From Hohaiivirga sp031546825 (lineage in GTDB: Bacteria > Pseudomonadota > Alphaproteobacteria > Rhizobiales > Beijerinckiaceae): DNA of 64,000 nt. This document shows positions 25,370 through 33,622 of the stretch, in pieces. The stretch lies in contig JAVBJU010000009.1 in assembly GCA_031546825.1 (NCBI GenBank), positions 1-64,000 on the forward strand. The letters are read 5' to 3'. The notes below the pieces were generated by a model, which was given only the letters and a program-made list of their open reading frames with translations, did no database searches and was not told the origin of the DNA. Within the stretch, counting starts at the first letter, position 1. Every line of letters begins with the position of its first letter. The position numbers and the translations under genes are program-made.

Positions 25370-26170
25370 TCACTTCCATAATGCGTGGAAATGGTGCACT
25401 GGGCCGGTGCCCTGGCCAATCCGCTGACCATCGGCAGCCTTGAGGGCTGCGGTGAGATAATCCTTGGCGGCGGCGACCGCTTGGCGCAACGGCAAACCTT
25501 TGGCGAGGCCCGCCGTAATGGCGGAGGACAATGTGCAGCCGGTGCCATGGGTGTTGCGGCTGGCGAGGCGTAGGGTGCTGAGACGCATGATGCCCTCGGA
25601 ATCCAGCAGAATGTCGGTGCTCTCAGTTCCGGTGCCGTGCCCGCCTTTGATCAGAACTGCCTGCGGTCCAAGCGCGAGCAGACGTTTGGCCTGTTCGATC
25701 ATCGCTTCTTCACTTTCCGCCTTCGGCTCATTGAGCAAAACACCGGCTTCTGGCAGGTTGGGGGTGATGACGAGGGCTTTTGGCAGCAAATGGCTCCGCA
25801 TGGTCGCCACGGCTTCGGTCGAGATGAGGCGATCACCGCTGGTCGCCACCATCACCGGGTCGAGCACGACTGTGCGTTGTCCGTATTCGGCAAGGCCTGC
25901 CGCCACTGCTTCGATGATTTGGGGTTGTGACAACATGCCGATCTTGACTGCGTTGACGCTGAGATCTGAAAAAACGCTGTCCATCTGAGCGCGAACGAAA
26001 TCCGCCGGAATATTGTGGATGCCCTGAACGCCGCGCGTGTTCTGGGCGGTGAGGGCAGTTATTACGCTGGCACCATAGACGCCGAGTGCCGAAAAGGTCT
26101 TGAGATCGGCCTGGATACCCGCGCCGCCGCCCGAATCCGAACCGGCGATGGTGACTGCGATAGCTGTCAT
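25370..26170 (-). CDS. thiD: Hydroxymethylpyrimidine / phosphomethylpyrimidine kinase
   Basis: ThiD phosphorylates HMP twice to give HMP-diphosphate, the pyrimidine half of thiamine phosphate. The ribokinase-like protein has the N-terminal AGSDSGGGAGIQADLKTFSA motif, the substrate-lid segment TALTAQNT, and the C-terminal LIKGGHG and GTGCTLSSAI anion-hole motif. ATG 26168-26170 is chosen because GAGGA lies 7 bases upstream; an ATG 6 bp earlier is too close to it. The gene follows thiE by 23 bp in the same riboswitch-controlled operon. Length (266 residues) is normal. Confidence 0.95.
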   Translation of the reverse strand: MTAIAVTIAGSDSGGGAGIQADLKTFSALGVYGASVITALTAQNTRGVQGIHNIPADFVRAQMDSVFSDLSVNAVKIGMLSQPQIIEAVAAGLAEYGQRTVVLDPVMVATSGDRLISTEAVATMRSHLLPKALVITPNLPEAGVLLNEPKAESEEAMIEQAKRLLALGPQAVLIKGGHGTGTESTDILLDSEGIMRLSTLRLASRNTHGTGCTLSSAITAGLAKGLPLRQAVAAAKDYLTAALKAADGQRIGQGTGPVHHFHALWK

Positions 26171-26193
26171 GGTCATTCCTCGATGCAAATGGT

Positions 26194-26856
26194 TCAGGCG
26201 CGGCGTGCGTTAAGCGCATCATCGACCACCTGGCGCAACACGCGCGCGGCAGCCGTGACATCGTCAGGGCCGAACAGGGATGAAATCACGGCGATGCCGT
26301 CGGCGCCCACTGCAATCACTGAAGCTGCATTGTCGGCTGTGATACCAGCAATGGCGACCACCGGAAGATGCGGACGGCTTTCGCGGCAGGCGGTGATCAG
26401 CCGGGTAAGGCCGTCAGGACCAAGCGGCGGGGTGGTGACATCTTTTGAGCCGGTCGGGAACACATTGCCAATACCCACATGGTCGATGGGTAGCTTCTGC
26501 GCCTCAAGGGCATGAGCGCCAGTGTTGATGGTGAGGCCGATAATGGCGTTGGGGCCGAGTAGCGCCCGGGCATCGGTTGCGTGCATGTCGCTCTGGCCGA
26601 TATGCGCGCCATCTGCCCCTGCCGCGAGTGCCACATCAATGCGGTCGTTGATCAGAAGCGGCACGCCGGTGCCGGTCAGAACATCTCGAATGGCGCGGGC
26701 GCGTTCGATCATGGTGCGGGTGTCTGCATCCTTATCGCGGTACTGGATGAGGGTTGCACCGCCGTGAACCGCGGCGCGCGTCAGTTCCGCGAGCGAGCGC
26801 CCACGCGCAATCTGTGGGTCAATGAGCCCATAAAGGCGAAGGTCGGCGTGATTCAT
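26194..26856 (-). CDS. thiE: Thiamine-phosphate synthase
   Basis: ThiE couples HMP-diphosphate with thiazole phosphate to make thiamine phosphate. The 220-residue TIM barrel shows LIQYRDKDADTRTM, LINDRIDVALAAGADGAHIG, and the phosphate-binding GIGNVFPTGSK. The start ATG at 26854-26856 (MNHADLRLYGL) overlaps the stop of a 40-codon leader ORF by ATGA, so translation is probably coupled. A longer reading would extend through the riboswitch and is rejected. Together with thiD it forms a salvage-type pair; thiC, thiG and thiS are not in the window. Confidence 0.95.
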   Translation of the reverse strand: MNHADLRLYGLIDPQIARGRSLAELTRAAVHGGATLIQYRDKDADTRTMIERARAIRDVLTGTGVPLLINDRIDVALAAGADGAHIGQSDMHATDARALLGPNAIIGLTINTGAHALEAQKLPIDHVGIGNVFPTGSKDVTTPPLGPDGLTRLITACRESRPHLPVVAIAGITADNAASVIAVGADGIAVISSLFGPDDVTAAARVLRQVVDDALNARRA

Positions 26857-26975
26857 GGCAATCTGGCTCGTGGTTGCGAGGGGGCACAGGAGGGGTGCAG
26901 CACAGGCGCTGTGAACGCGGCGGCTTCCGCATGTTTCGGCAGCGATATCGTGGCCTGGGTAACGTCGTCTATCAT
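26853..26975 (-). CDS. 40-residue leader ORF between TPP riboswitch and thiE
   Basis: ATG 26973-26975 opens a 40-codon frame (starting MIDDVTQATISLPKHAEA) that ends at TGA 26853-26855, overlapping the thiE start as ATGA. Its ribosome site, GGAGG about 9 bases upstream, lies inside the 3' end of the TPP riboswitch, so ligand binding could hide it. The peptide matches no thiamine enzyme I recognise (not ThiS). It may serve as a translational relay carrying riboswitch control to thiE. Whether the peptide itself has a function is unknown. Confidence 0.5.
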   Translation of the reverse strand: MIDDVTQATISLPKHAEAAAFTAPVLHPSCAPSQPRARLP

Positions 26976-26979
26976 CTCT

Positions 26980-27058
26980 CTTTCCTCCGCCGGCATGATC
27001 CGGATCAGGTTCATGGGTTGGCGGGAAGTGCCTCTTAGTCCGGAACGGACACCCCAAG
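26980..27058 (-). promoter_or_regulatory. TPP (THI-box) riboswitch
   Basis: Read on the minus strand, the region has the conserved thi-box parts in order: GGGGTGT, CTAAGAGG (variant of CTGAGA), ACCC, GAACCTGATCCGGATCATG, and CCGGCGGAGGAAAG. It lies 124 bp ahead of thiE and 12 bp after a good sigma70 promoter. The 3' GGAGG belongs to the ribosome site of the leader ORF, suggesting translational control by thiamine pyrophosphate. Confidence 0.95.
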
Positions 27059-27069
27059 GAGATAGTGAA

Positions 27070-27098
27070 ATTCTATCGAAATGCAGCTCGGCTGGCAA
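27070..27098 (-). promoter_or_regulatory. Sigma70-type promoter of the thi operon
   Basis: TTGCCA (27093-27098) and TAGAAT (27070-27075) are separated by exactly 17 bp on the minus strand. Transcription would start near 27063, just before the riboswitch. Confidence 0.7.
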
Positions 27099-27133
27099 GG
27101 CGGGACGCGATTAACCACGGGCCTCACCCCAGT

Positions 27134-28066
27134 TCAATCGCGGTCTTTATCTTGTTCTTTCGGCGGAAGCTGGATTGTCCTGCGCGTAAAGCTGAGTTTG
27201 CGTTCGCACCACAGAATGAAAATGCCGGAGAGGGCCACGACAATGCCGCCTGAAATAATGGTGATCGATGGCAGTTCGCCGAAAAGGGTCCAACTGAGCG
27301 CAACCGTCCAGATCATGCTGGAATATTCAAACGGCACGATGATCGACATATCGGCGAGGCTATAGCTTTCGGTCAGCAGAATTTGGCCGATGCCGCCGAG
27401 GATGCCTGCCAGTACCAGAATCCAGAATTCTCTGAGCGTCGGCATATGCCAACCAAGCATAATGGTGCTCAGCCCGATCAACGCCGATATCAGGGAAAAA
27501 TAAAATACGATGGTGCCGACACGTTCGGTTTTGGTGAGGCGGCGAATCTGGATGGCGGCAGTGGCGGATAGGAACGCTCCAAGCAACGCCAGAACGACCC
27601 CGGTAAGCGCACCTTCCGGTTGGTTGTGAGCCTGCTGAAAACTCATATGCGGCCACAGCATGATGAGCACGCCAACCAGCCCGATGAGCACCGCTGTCCA
27701 GTGATAACCGCGGACAACCTCTTTCAATATCAGCGCCGCGAGCAGCACTGCCATAACGGGTGTGGCGTAACCGAGCGCGATCGCATCGGTGAGCGGCAGA
27801 TAATGCAGGGCAGAGAAAGTGCAGAACATACTGGCGGCACCGGTGGCGCTGCGCAGAAAATGCCCGAATACCGACTTAGTGCGGATGGCGGCGAAAATGC
27901 TGCCCTGCCACCGCATCCACAACAGCAGGGGAACCATGGCGAAGAGAGAGCGGAAAAACATTTGTTCCCCCGGCGGGACCTGACTGGATAGCTTGAGACA
28001 CGCCGACATCAGAACGAAGGCGAGCGTCGAAACGATCTTACATGTTATGCCAAGGACGGGTTGCAC
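27134..28066 (-). CDS. DMT-superfamily (EamA) transporter
   Basis: The 310-residue protein has ten predicted membrane helices in two EamA repeats (first ending LLAALILKEVVRG, second with SWTLFGELPSITIISGG). Family members export or import small metabolites such as amino acids, nucleosides or S-adenosylmethionine; the substrate cannot be read here. The start is a GTG at 28064-28066 with a weak ribosome site, so the true start may differ slightly. A basic C-terminal tail (RRTIQLPPKEQDKDRD) lies in the cytoplasm. It sits directly upstream of the thi riboswitch in the same direction, but the thi genes have their own promoter, so a thiamine-related role is only a possibility. Confidence 0.88.
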   Translation of the reverse strand: MQPVLGITCKIVSTLAFVLMSACLKLSSQVPPGEQMFFRSLFAMVPLLLWMRWQGSIFAAIRTKSVFGHFLRSATGAASMFCTFSALHYLPLTDAIALGYATPVMAVLLAALILKEVVRGYHWTAVLIGLVGVLIMLWPHMSFQQAHNQPEGALTGVVLALLGAFLSATAAIQIRRLTKTERVGTIVFYFSLISALIGLSTIMLGWHMPTLREFWILVLAGILGGIGQILLTESYSLADMSIIVPFEYSSMIWTVALSWTLFGELPSITIISGGIVVALSGIFILWCERKLSFTRRTIQLPPKEQDKDRD

Positions 28067-28362
28067 GGGAGCAGGCTCAAAAACATAATCTGACAGAGAT
28101 TTTGCAGGCGCAAAACAATGCGACCGTTGAAATCACGGGATTCGGAAGAGCATCTTGCCATGCTTTCACAGTCAAATGGTTTCTTTCTTACTGTTTTCGT
28201 GAATTACGGTGGAAAAGCTGCCGATGTGTTCGGATGCACATATGCGCTGGCTGTTGTGGGCTGAATCTGCGATGCCTGTGGGGTTTTGGGGCTTGAGACG
28301 TGACTTGACTGCGCCAGATGGGCTATGGATAGAAAAGATTGGCAAATCAAAGGTTATATTGA

Positions 28363-29508
28363 GTGCACGACGCGGACACCGACAATGAACCAAAAGCGGA
28401 AGTGTCTCGTTCCGGCGACACGGTGCGCATTGCTCTGACCGGTGACTGGACTTCTGCCATTGGCCAGAAATCCGACAACTATGCCGAAAAGCTCAAACAA
28501 TTGGCCGACGGCAACCGGGTGGTGTTTGACTTGTCGGGTGTACAGCGGATGGATACGGTCGGCGGCTGGCTGATTGTCCGCTCGGCGGACATTCTGCGCG
28601 AGCAGAAGATAACCGTTACCATCGAAGGGCAGAGCGCGACCCACGATATCCTTTTGAAGGAGATCGCGGCTCATGATTATGTCTCGCCCAAAGCGGCAGC
28701 CTCAACCAATCTTCTCGATATTCTGGCCGCTATCGGCAAAGTCACCGTTGCCGTGAAGAAGGATTTTATTGAGGCGATTGCCTTCTTCGGGGCGCTGGTT
28801 TCCGCGCTGGTGCGTTTGATGTTCAAGCCGCAGACCTTTCGTCTGGCTTCACTTGTCAATCAGATGCAACAGGTGGCGCTGCACGGCGTGCCGATCATCC
28901 TGCTGATTTCGTTTCTGGTGGGCTGTATCATCGCCCAACAGGGTATTTTCCAGCTCAGAACATTCGGAGCCACGGCTTTCGTGGTGGATCTCACCTCGAT
29001 TCTGACATTACGCGAACTGGCGGTGTTGCTGACGGCGATCATGATTGCCGGCCGCTCCGGCTCCGCTTACACGGCGGAACTTGGCTCCATGAAAATGAGC
29101 GAAGAGATCGACGCGCTCCGTGTAATGGGGCTCGACCCCATGGAAGTGCTGGTGGTGCCGCGCATTCTCGCGCTGGTGATCGGCCTGCCGCTTCTCACCT
29201 TCATAGCATCGATGGCCGGACTACTCGGCGGCGCAATCACCGCCTCGCTCTATGGCGGCATTTCGTTTGATGTGTTTCTGACGCGGCTGCACTCGGCCAT
29301 TGCGATGAACACCTTCTTCGCCGGGCTCATCAAGGCTCCGGTCATGGCGCTTGTCATCGGCACCATCGCTTGTTCCGAAGGTTTTGCGGTTCAGGGCTCC
29401 GCCGAATCGCTCGGTCGCCACGTTACATCTTCGGTGGTGAAGTCGATTTTCATGGTTATCGTCATGGACGGCATTTTTGCCATGTTCTATGCGGCCATCA
29501 ACTTCTGA
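28363..29508 (+). CDS. mlaE: MlaE-type lipid ABC permease with fused N-terminal STAS (MlaB-like) domain
   Basis: Residues 10-110 form a STAS domain (RIALTGDWTSAIG, VVFDLSGVQRMDTVGGWLIV). The remainder is an MlaE permease with five or six helices and the conserved GRSGSAYTAELGSMKMSEEI block contacting the ATPase. In E. coli the STAS subunit MlaB is separate; here it is fused to the permease. The Mla system moves phospholipids between inner and outer membranes and keeps outer-membrane asymmetry. The start is GTG 28363. The next three genes (ATPase, MCE protein, lipoprotein) follow with gaps of 3-9 bp, forming one operon. Confidence 0.93.
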   Translation: MHDADTDNEPKAEVSRSGDTVRIALTGDWTSAIGQKSDNYAEKLKQLADGNRVVFDLSGVQRMDTVGGWLIVRSADILREQKITVTIEGQSATHDILLKEIAAHDYVSPKAAASTNLLDILAAIGKVTVAVKKDFIEAIAFFGALVSALVRLMFKPQTFRLASLVNQMQQVALHGVPIILLISFLVGCIIAQQGIFQLRTFGATAFVVDLTSILTLRELAVLLTAIMIAGRSGSAYTAELGSMKMSEEIDALRVMGLDPMEVLVVPRILALVIGLPLLTFIASMAGLLGGAITASLYGGISFDVFLTRLHSAIAMNTFFAGLIKAPVMALVIGTIACSEGFAVQGSAESLGRHVTSSVVKSIFMVIVMDGIFAMFYAAINF

Positions 29509-29515
29509 GGCACCG

Positions 29516-30334
29516 ATGGAAACCATGGACAAAAATGCCGCTTCCAAAACTAGCCGCCCCCCTGGCGAGGTAATCATCAGTGTGCGCGGGCTGGAGGTTG
29601 CTTTCGGGCCGAAGAAGATCATGAACGGCCTCGACCTCGATATCTATCGGGGTGAAATTTTGGGCTTCGTTGGTGCGTCCGGCATGGGCAAGTCAGTGCT
29701 GACCCGTACGATCCTTGGTCTCGTCCAGAAGCAGGCTGGCGAGATCACCGTATTCGGGCAGGATGTCGACAAGCTCAGTCTTCGCGAGCGACGCCAGATG
29801 GAATGCCAGTGGGGTGTTCTGTTTCAGCAGGGGGCGCTGTTTTCAGCGCTAACCGTGAAACAGAATGTGCAGGTGCCGATGCGGGAATACCTGTCGTTGT
29901 CGGAAAGTCTGATGGATGAACTGGCGCTGCTGAAAATCCAGATGGTCGGTCTGCCACCGGATGCTGCCGATAAACTGCCTTCCGAACTGTCAGGCGGCAT
30001 GATCAAACGCGCGGCGCTCGCGCGTGCTCTGGCGCTCGACCCGGAAATTCTGTTTCTCGATGAACCCACATCCGGTCTCGATCCGATAGGTGCCGGGGAC
30101 TTTGATGATCTCATCGCCACTTTGCAGAAAACCCTGGGGCTGACGGTGTTTATGGTAACGCACGACCTCGACAGCCTTTACTCGGTATGCGACCGTATTG
30201 CAGCGCTGGGTAATGGCAAAATATTGGATCAGGGACCGGTTGCGCATATGCTGGCATCCGAGGATCCTTGGATACACTCTTATTTTCATGGCAAGCGGGC
30301 CCGCGCAGTGCGCGCCGGCCAGCGCGGGGCATAG
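29516..30334 (+). CDS. mlaF: Mla-type lipid ABC transporter ATP-binding protein
   Basis: The 272-residue ATPase has Walker A GASGMGKS (residues 53-60), the signature LSGGMIKRAALARA, and Walker B ILFLDEPTSGLDP with a following His switch (VTHDL). The start is ATG 29516, 7 bp after mlaE with GAGG overlapping the mlaE stop. An in-frame ATG inside mlaE (29477) is less likely. It energises phospholipid transfer through MlaE. The C-terminal extension (SYFHGKRARAVRAG) is like the MlaF tail that contacts the partner subunit. Confidence 0.95.
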   Translation: METMDKNAASKTSRPPGEVIISVRGLEVAFGPKKIMNGLDLDIYRGEILGFVGASGMGKSVLTRTILGLVQKQAGEITVFGQDVDKLSLRERRQMECQWGVLFQQGALFSALTVKQNVQVPMREYLSLSESLMDELALLKIQMVGLPPDAADKLPSELSGGMIKRAALARALALDPEILFLDEPTSGLDPIGAGDFDDLIATLQKTLGLTVFMVTHDLDSLYSVCDRIAALGNGKILDQGPVAHMLASEDPWIHSYFHGKRARAVRAGQRGA

Positions 30335-30337
30335 GGT

Positions 30338-31207
30338 ATGGAAACACGGGCAAGTTATGCACTGGTGGGAGTTTTCACGCTGGCCGTGATCGCTGCAGCC
30401 TTTGGGTTTATCTACTGGTTTGCTGATATCGGCGCATCCAAGCGGCGCACAACGCTCGACATCGTTTTTTCTGATCCGGTTACCGGGCTGTCGGTTGGTG
30501 CGGGCGTGCTGTTCAATGGTATCTCGGTCGGTCAGGTGGTTGATATTCGCATTCACCCGAACGATCCGCGCAAGGTTGAAGTGCGCACACGGGTTCAACC
30601 CGAAACGCCGTTGCGTAACGATACGGTGGCGCGCCTTGAGTATCAGGGGTTGACGGGCGCAGCCTCAATTGCGCTCACCGGCGGTGATCCGCGTGCGCCC
30701 GAACTCAAACTGCAGGACGATGGCTTCCCCGAAATTGTGGCGAGCCGTTCCGATTTTCAGGTGTTGATAGAATCTGCGCGCAGCATCGCGGTGCGGGCCG
30801 ATGATCTTGTCGCAAAAATCGATAAACTCGTTGGCGACAATCAGGCTTCGATTAACAAGATCGTCAAGAATGCCGAAACCTTCACCAATGCGCTCGGCGA
30901 TAATTCCGCCGGGTTGAACCGCTTCCTGAGCCAGATCGGCGATTCCGGCAAGAGCGCGCTTGATGAAGTGCAATCCGCTGCTGCTTCGATCCGCAAACTC
31001 GCCAATGACATCGATGGGCGGGTTACGGAGGTGGCCAACGGATTGGTTCGCTTTACCGGGTCTGGCCTTCAACAATACCAGGACCTGGCGGTGGAGGCCC
31101 GTAAAACCTTCAGCGAATTGACACGGACGCTCCAGAGCATCCAGCGTAATCCTCAGCAATTCATCGCGGGGCCGCGTGCAGCCATGCCGCAATATGGCGG
31201 CCGGTGA
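30338..31207 (+). CDS. mlaD: MCE-domain lipid-binding protein, MlaD-like
   Basis: The 289-residue protein has one N-terminal membrane helix (about 10-28) and an MCE domain (about 38-115, DPVTGLSVGAGVLFNGISVG). A long helical, probably coiled-coil, C-terminal half follows (about 140-265). MlaD proteins form hexameric rings in the periplasm that channel phospholipid to or from MlaE. The chain is longer than E. coli MlaD (183 residues), as is common in alphaproteobacteria where the helical tail extends across the periplasm. It starts 3 bp after mlaF. Confidence 0.93.
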   Translation: METRASYALVGVFTLAVIAAAFGFIYWFADIGASKRRTTLDIVFSDPVTGLSVGAGVLFNGISVGQVVDIRIHPNDPRKVEVRTRVQPETPLRNDTVARLEYQGLTGAASIALTGGDPRAPELKLQDDGFPEIVASRSDFQVLIESARSIAVRADDLVAKIDKLVGDNQASINKIVKNAETFTNALGDNSAGLNRFLSQIGDSGKSALDEVQSAAASIRKLANDIDGRVTEVANGLVRFTGSGLQQYQDLAVEARKTFSELTRTLQSIQRNPQQFIAGPRAAMPQYGGR

Positions 31208-31216
31208 GATCGGAAG

Positions 31217-31840
31217 ATGTTAATGACCAGTGTGTTTTCTTTCTGCAATCAGGCCGTCGTCTCCGGTTTGCGACGTATCATCGGCGCGGTTTCTGTTGCC
31301 GGACTTGTGCTGATGGTTTCAGCGTGCAGCGGTGGGCCAGCGCCAACAACCTATGATCTCTCGGCTGCGACCACTGGCGTCAAGGCGCGGTTGTCTGGCC
31401 AGATCGTCATCGCACTGCCAACGGCACTGCAGGCCCTTTCCGAACAGAAGATCGTCGCACGCGACATGACCGGCGCCATGACTGTAATGGGCGGGGGGCA
31501 GTGGGCGGACCAGCTTCCCAATCTGTTGCAAGCGCGCATGATCAACAGTTTTGAAAACGCTTCAACATTGCGTGCCGTGGCTCTGCCTTCCAGCGGGGTG
31601 ATTTCGGATTATCAACTCGTCACCGATATTCGCTCATTCTATGTGGTGACGCCGGGCAATGAGGCGGTGGTGGAATTGTCGGTACGGCTCATCAGCAGCA
31701 AGACCGGCCGCATTTCTCGCGCCAAGCTGTTTACTGCACGTCGCATGGTGGTGGGAGAGGTGAATGCTGGCTCCGTCGCCGTGACCTTGAATGAAGCGTT
31801 GCAATCCGTTTTGGCAGAGATTGTCCGCTGGGTCGGCTGA
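31217..31840 (+). CDS. ABC-transport auxiliary lipoprotein (PqiC/ABC_trans_aux family)
   Basis: The 207-residue protein has a signal peptide ending at a lipobox (MVSAC, lipidated Cys37), so it is probably outer-membrane anchored. The mature part is the PqiC-like fold (LSGQIVIALPTALQAL, MGGGQWADQLPNLLQARM). Such lipoproteins are the outer-membrane partner of MCE transport systems. As last gene of the mla operon, 9 bp after mlaD, it probably completes the trans-periplasmic lipid path. It does not resemble MlaA or MlaC, which are absent from the window. Confidence 0.85.
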   Translation: MLMTSVFSFCNQAVVSGLRRIIGAVSVAGLVLMVSACSGGPAPTTYDLSAATTGVKARLSGQIVIALPTALQALSEQKIVARDMTGAMTVMGGGQWADQLPNLLQARMINSFENASTLRAVALPSSGVISDYQLVTDIRSFYVVTPGNEAVVELSVRLISSKTGRISRAKLFTARRMVVGEVNAGSVAVTLNEALQSVLAEIVRWVG

Positions 31841-31848
31841 GCCAAAGA

Positions 31849-31871
31849 CGGGAGCCCGCACCGGGCTCCCG
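31849..31871. terminator. Bidirectional hairpin between the mla operon and the cupin gene
   Basis: A perfect 10-bp stem CGGGAGCCCG / CGGGCTCCCG with a 3-nt loop between convergent genes; there is no long T-run. Confidence 0.6.
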
Positions 31872-31890
31872 GTAATGCAAAACGGATGCT

Positions 31891-32328
31891 CTATTGTTCC
31901 GCAATCACGTCGAGGAACACGAGCGGTGTTGTGCCGGTGTTCTTCAAGGCATGGGCCTCGCCCTTGCGCGCGATGGTGATATCTCCTGGGCCGACTTTGG
32001 TCTCTTTGCCCGTGGTGTCGGTGAATACACCTTCGCCGGAGATGATGACGTAGGCGTCCTCATTTGTCTCGTGCTTGTGCAGACCAACGGAATCACCGGG
32101 TTTCAGCGTCATCCAGCCGATTTCCTTGATTGCCTGATCTTTAGTCGCTTCCCGGCGGGTGAAGGAGAACTTCCCAGCGAGTGTGCCCTTACCGCCGCCA
32201 GCGCCGTCCCGATCCCAGGTGACGAGCTTGTCCTTGGGGAATAGCTGTTGAGCATCGGCGGTGGAGGCTGCCACAAGTGCAGAAAGGAGCGAAACGGCGG
32301 CGGATGTGGAGAGCAGGATATTACGCAT
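31891..32328 (-). CDS. Secreted cupin-domain protein
   Basis: The 145-residue protein starts MRNILLSTSAAVSLLSALVA, a clear signal peptide with cleavage near ADA-QQ, and has GAGGAA upstream of the ATG. A single cupin barrel follows, with probable metal ligands His84, His86, Glu90 and His126 (GLHKHETNEDAYVI, GEAHALKN). Single-domain cupins of this kind bind Mn, Fe or Zn; the reaction, if any, is unknown. It is convergent with the mla operon and shows no evident link to it. Confidence 0.85.
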   Translation of the reverse strand: MRNILLSTSAAVSLLSALVAASTADAQQLFPKDKLVTWDRDGAGGGKGTLAGKFSFTRREATKDQAIKEIGWMTLKPGDSVGLHKHETNEDAYVIISGEGVFTDTTGKETKVGPGDITIARKGEAHALKNTGTTPLVFLDVIAEQ

Positions 32329-32460
32329 TGCGGGTTCCTCCTTTAAAGCCAGCGCCCGCACCGGAATGATGTGGGCCAAGGCGAGGAGGCACGATAACGC
32401 GCTGCAATCATTCGGTAAAGTGCCGGAATGCCGCGTGTCCGCAAAGGGGTTTGTCTCTTA

Positions 32461-33621
32461 TTACCCGATAATGGCGTGGGGCAGGAAGCGCGAGTCGTTC
32501 TTGGTGATCGGGGTGATATCTTCGCGGATGCCGATGCCCGCAGCTTCGCCCGCGACAATCCAGGAACCGATCACTGGGTAGTTGCCTTCGAAATTCGGCA
32601 TATGGGCGAGGCCTTGGCGGATGTAGCCGTCGTCGCCATAGGAACCACCTGCGCGGTCAAGAATGGCACCATCCTGCACCAGCATGACATTGGCACCTTC
32701 GCGGGACAGCAAAGGCTTGCGGGCGAATGACGTGCCGAGCTTCCACTTCCCCGGATCATCTTCGAAAAAGGCGGGGAGCAGATTGGGATGGTCTGGCGCC
32801 ATGTCCCACAACAGCGGCAGAAGGCCCTTGTTGGACAAAATGGCTTTCCATGGCGGCTCGAGAAAGCGGGTTTCCGTGGTGGCAAGGTTTCCGGCGTAGG
32901 AATCGCGCAGCATCCATTCCCACGGGTAGAGCTTGAACATCAGCTCAATGGGTGCGTTATTGCCATCACAGAACATGCCGCTCTCGAGCTGGCCCACATC
33001 CTCGATGGCCACGAATTGTGCTTGAAGCCCGGCAAGGCTCGCGCAATCCTGCACGTAGGCAACCGTGCCCCGGTCTTCTTCCGACGCGCCCATGCAGGCA
33101 CCGTGCAGCATTCGCCCCTGTCCGATGAAGCCCATGGCATCAACCAGACGATCATGGATCGAATTAAACTGGTCGGCATCGCGTGGCAGTGCCCCCGACC
33201 CAATCAGATCCTCGAGCCACGACCATTGAAAGCAGGCCGCTTCATAGAGAGAGGTCGGGGTATCGGCGTTATACTCCAAGAGCTTCGCCGGGCCGTTCCC
33301 GTCATAGGCAAAATCGAAACGGCCATAAAGCGTTGGGTCGCCCCGCTGAAAACTCTCGGCAATGACGTTCCAGGCTGGTTCCGGGATAGCAAGACGACGC
33401 AGGATTTCCTCGTCGCGCAATGCGCGCTCGACCAGCGCCATGCACATCTCGTGCAGTTCCTGGGAAGGGGCCTCTAAGTCATCTTCGATCTGGCGCAGGG
33501 TGAAGGCGTAATAGGCGCGCTCGTCCCAATAGGTGATGCCATCCATCGAATGGTACATGAAGCCGCTTTCTTCGGCGCTTCTGCGCCAATGCGGCCGCTC
33601 GGCAATCGAAACACGGCGCAC
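32461..33621 (-). CDS. ygiC: Glutathionylspermidine synthase-like ATP-grasp protein (YgiC family)
   Basis: The 386-residue protein matches the C-terminal synthetase domain of GspS and its stand-alone relatives YgiC/YjfC. Recognisable stretches are LLEYNADTPTSLYEAA, ELMFKLYPWEWML and PFFE-like FFEDDPGKWKLGTSFARKP with KPLLSREGANV. ATP-grasp ligases of this type join a carboxylate to an amine, but the stand-alone proteins have no proven glutathionylspermidine activity. It starts with GTG one base after the stop of the DUF1190 gene, so translation is coupled. This ygiB-ygiC gene order is the same as in enterobacteria, which indicates a conserved two-protein module of unknown function. Confidence 0.88.
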   Translation of the reverse strand: MRRVSIAERPHWRRSAEESGFMYHSMDGITYWDERAYYAFTLRQIEDDLEAPSQELHEMCMALVERALRDEEILRRLAIPEPAWNVIAESFQRGDPTLYGRFDFAYDGNGPAKLLEYNADTPTSLYEAACFQWSWLEDLIGSGALPRDADQFNSIHDRLVDAMGFIGQGRMLHGACMGASEEDRGTVAYVQDCASLAGLQAQFVAIEDVGQLESGMFCDGNNAPIELMFKLYPWEWMLRDSYAGNLATTETRFLEPPWKAILSNKGLLPLLWDMAPDHPNLLPAFFEDDPGKWKLGTSFARKPLLSREGANVMLVQDGAILDRAGGSYGDDGYIRQGLAHMPNFEGNYPVIGSWIVAGEAAGIGIREDITPITKNDSRFLPHAIIG

Positions 33622-33622
33622 G

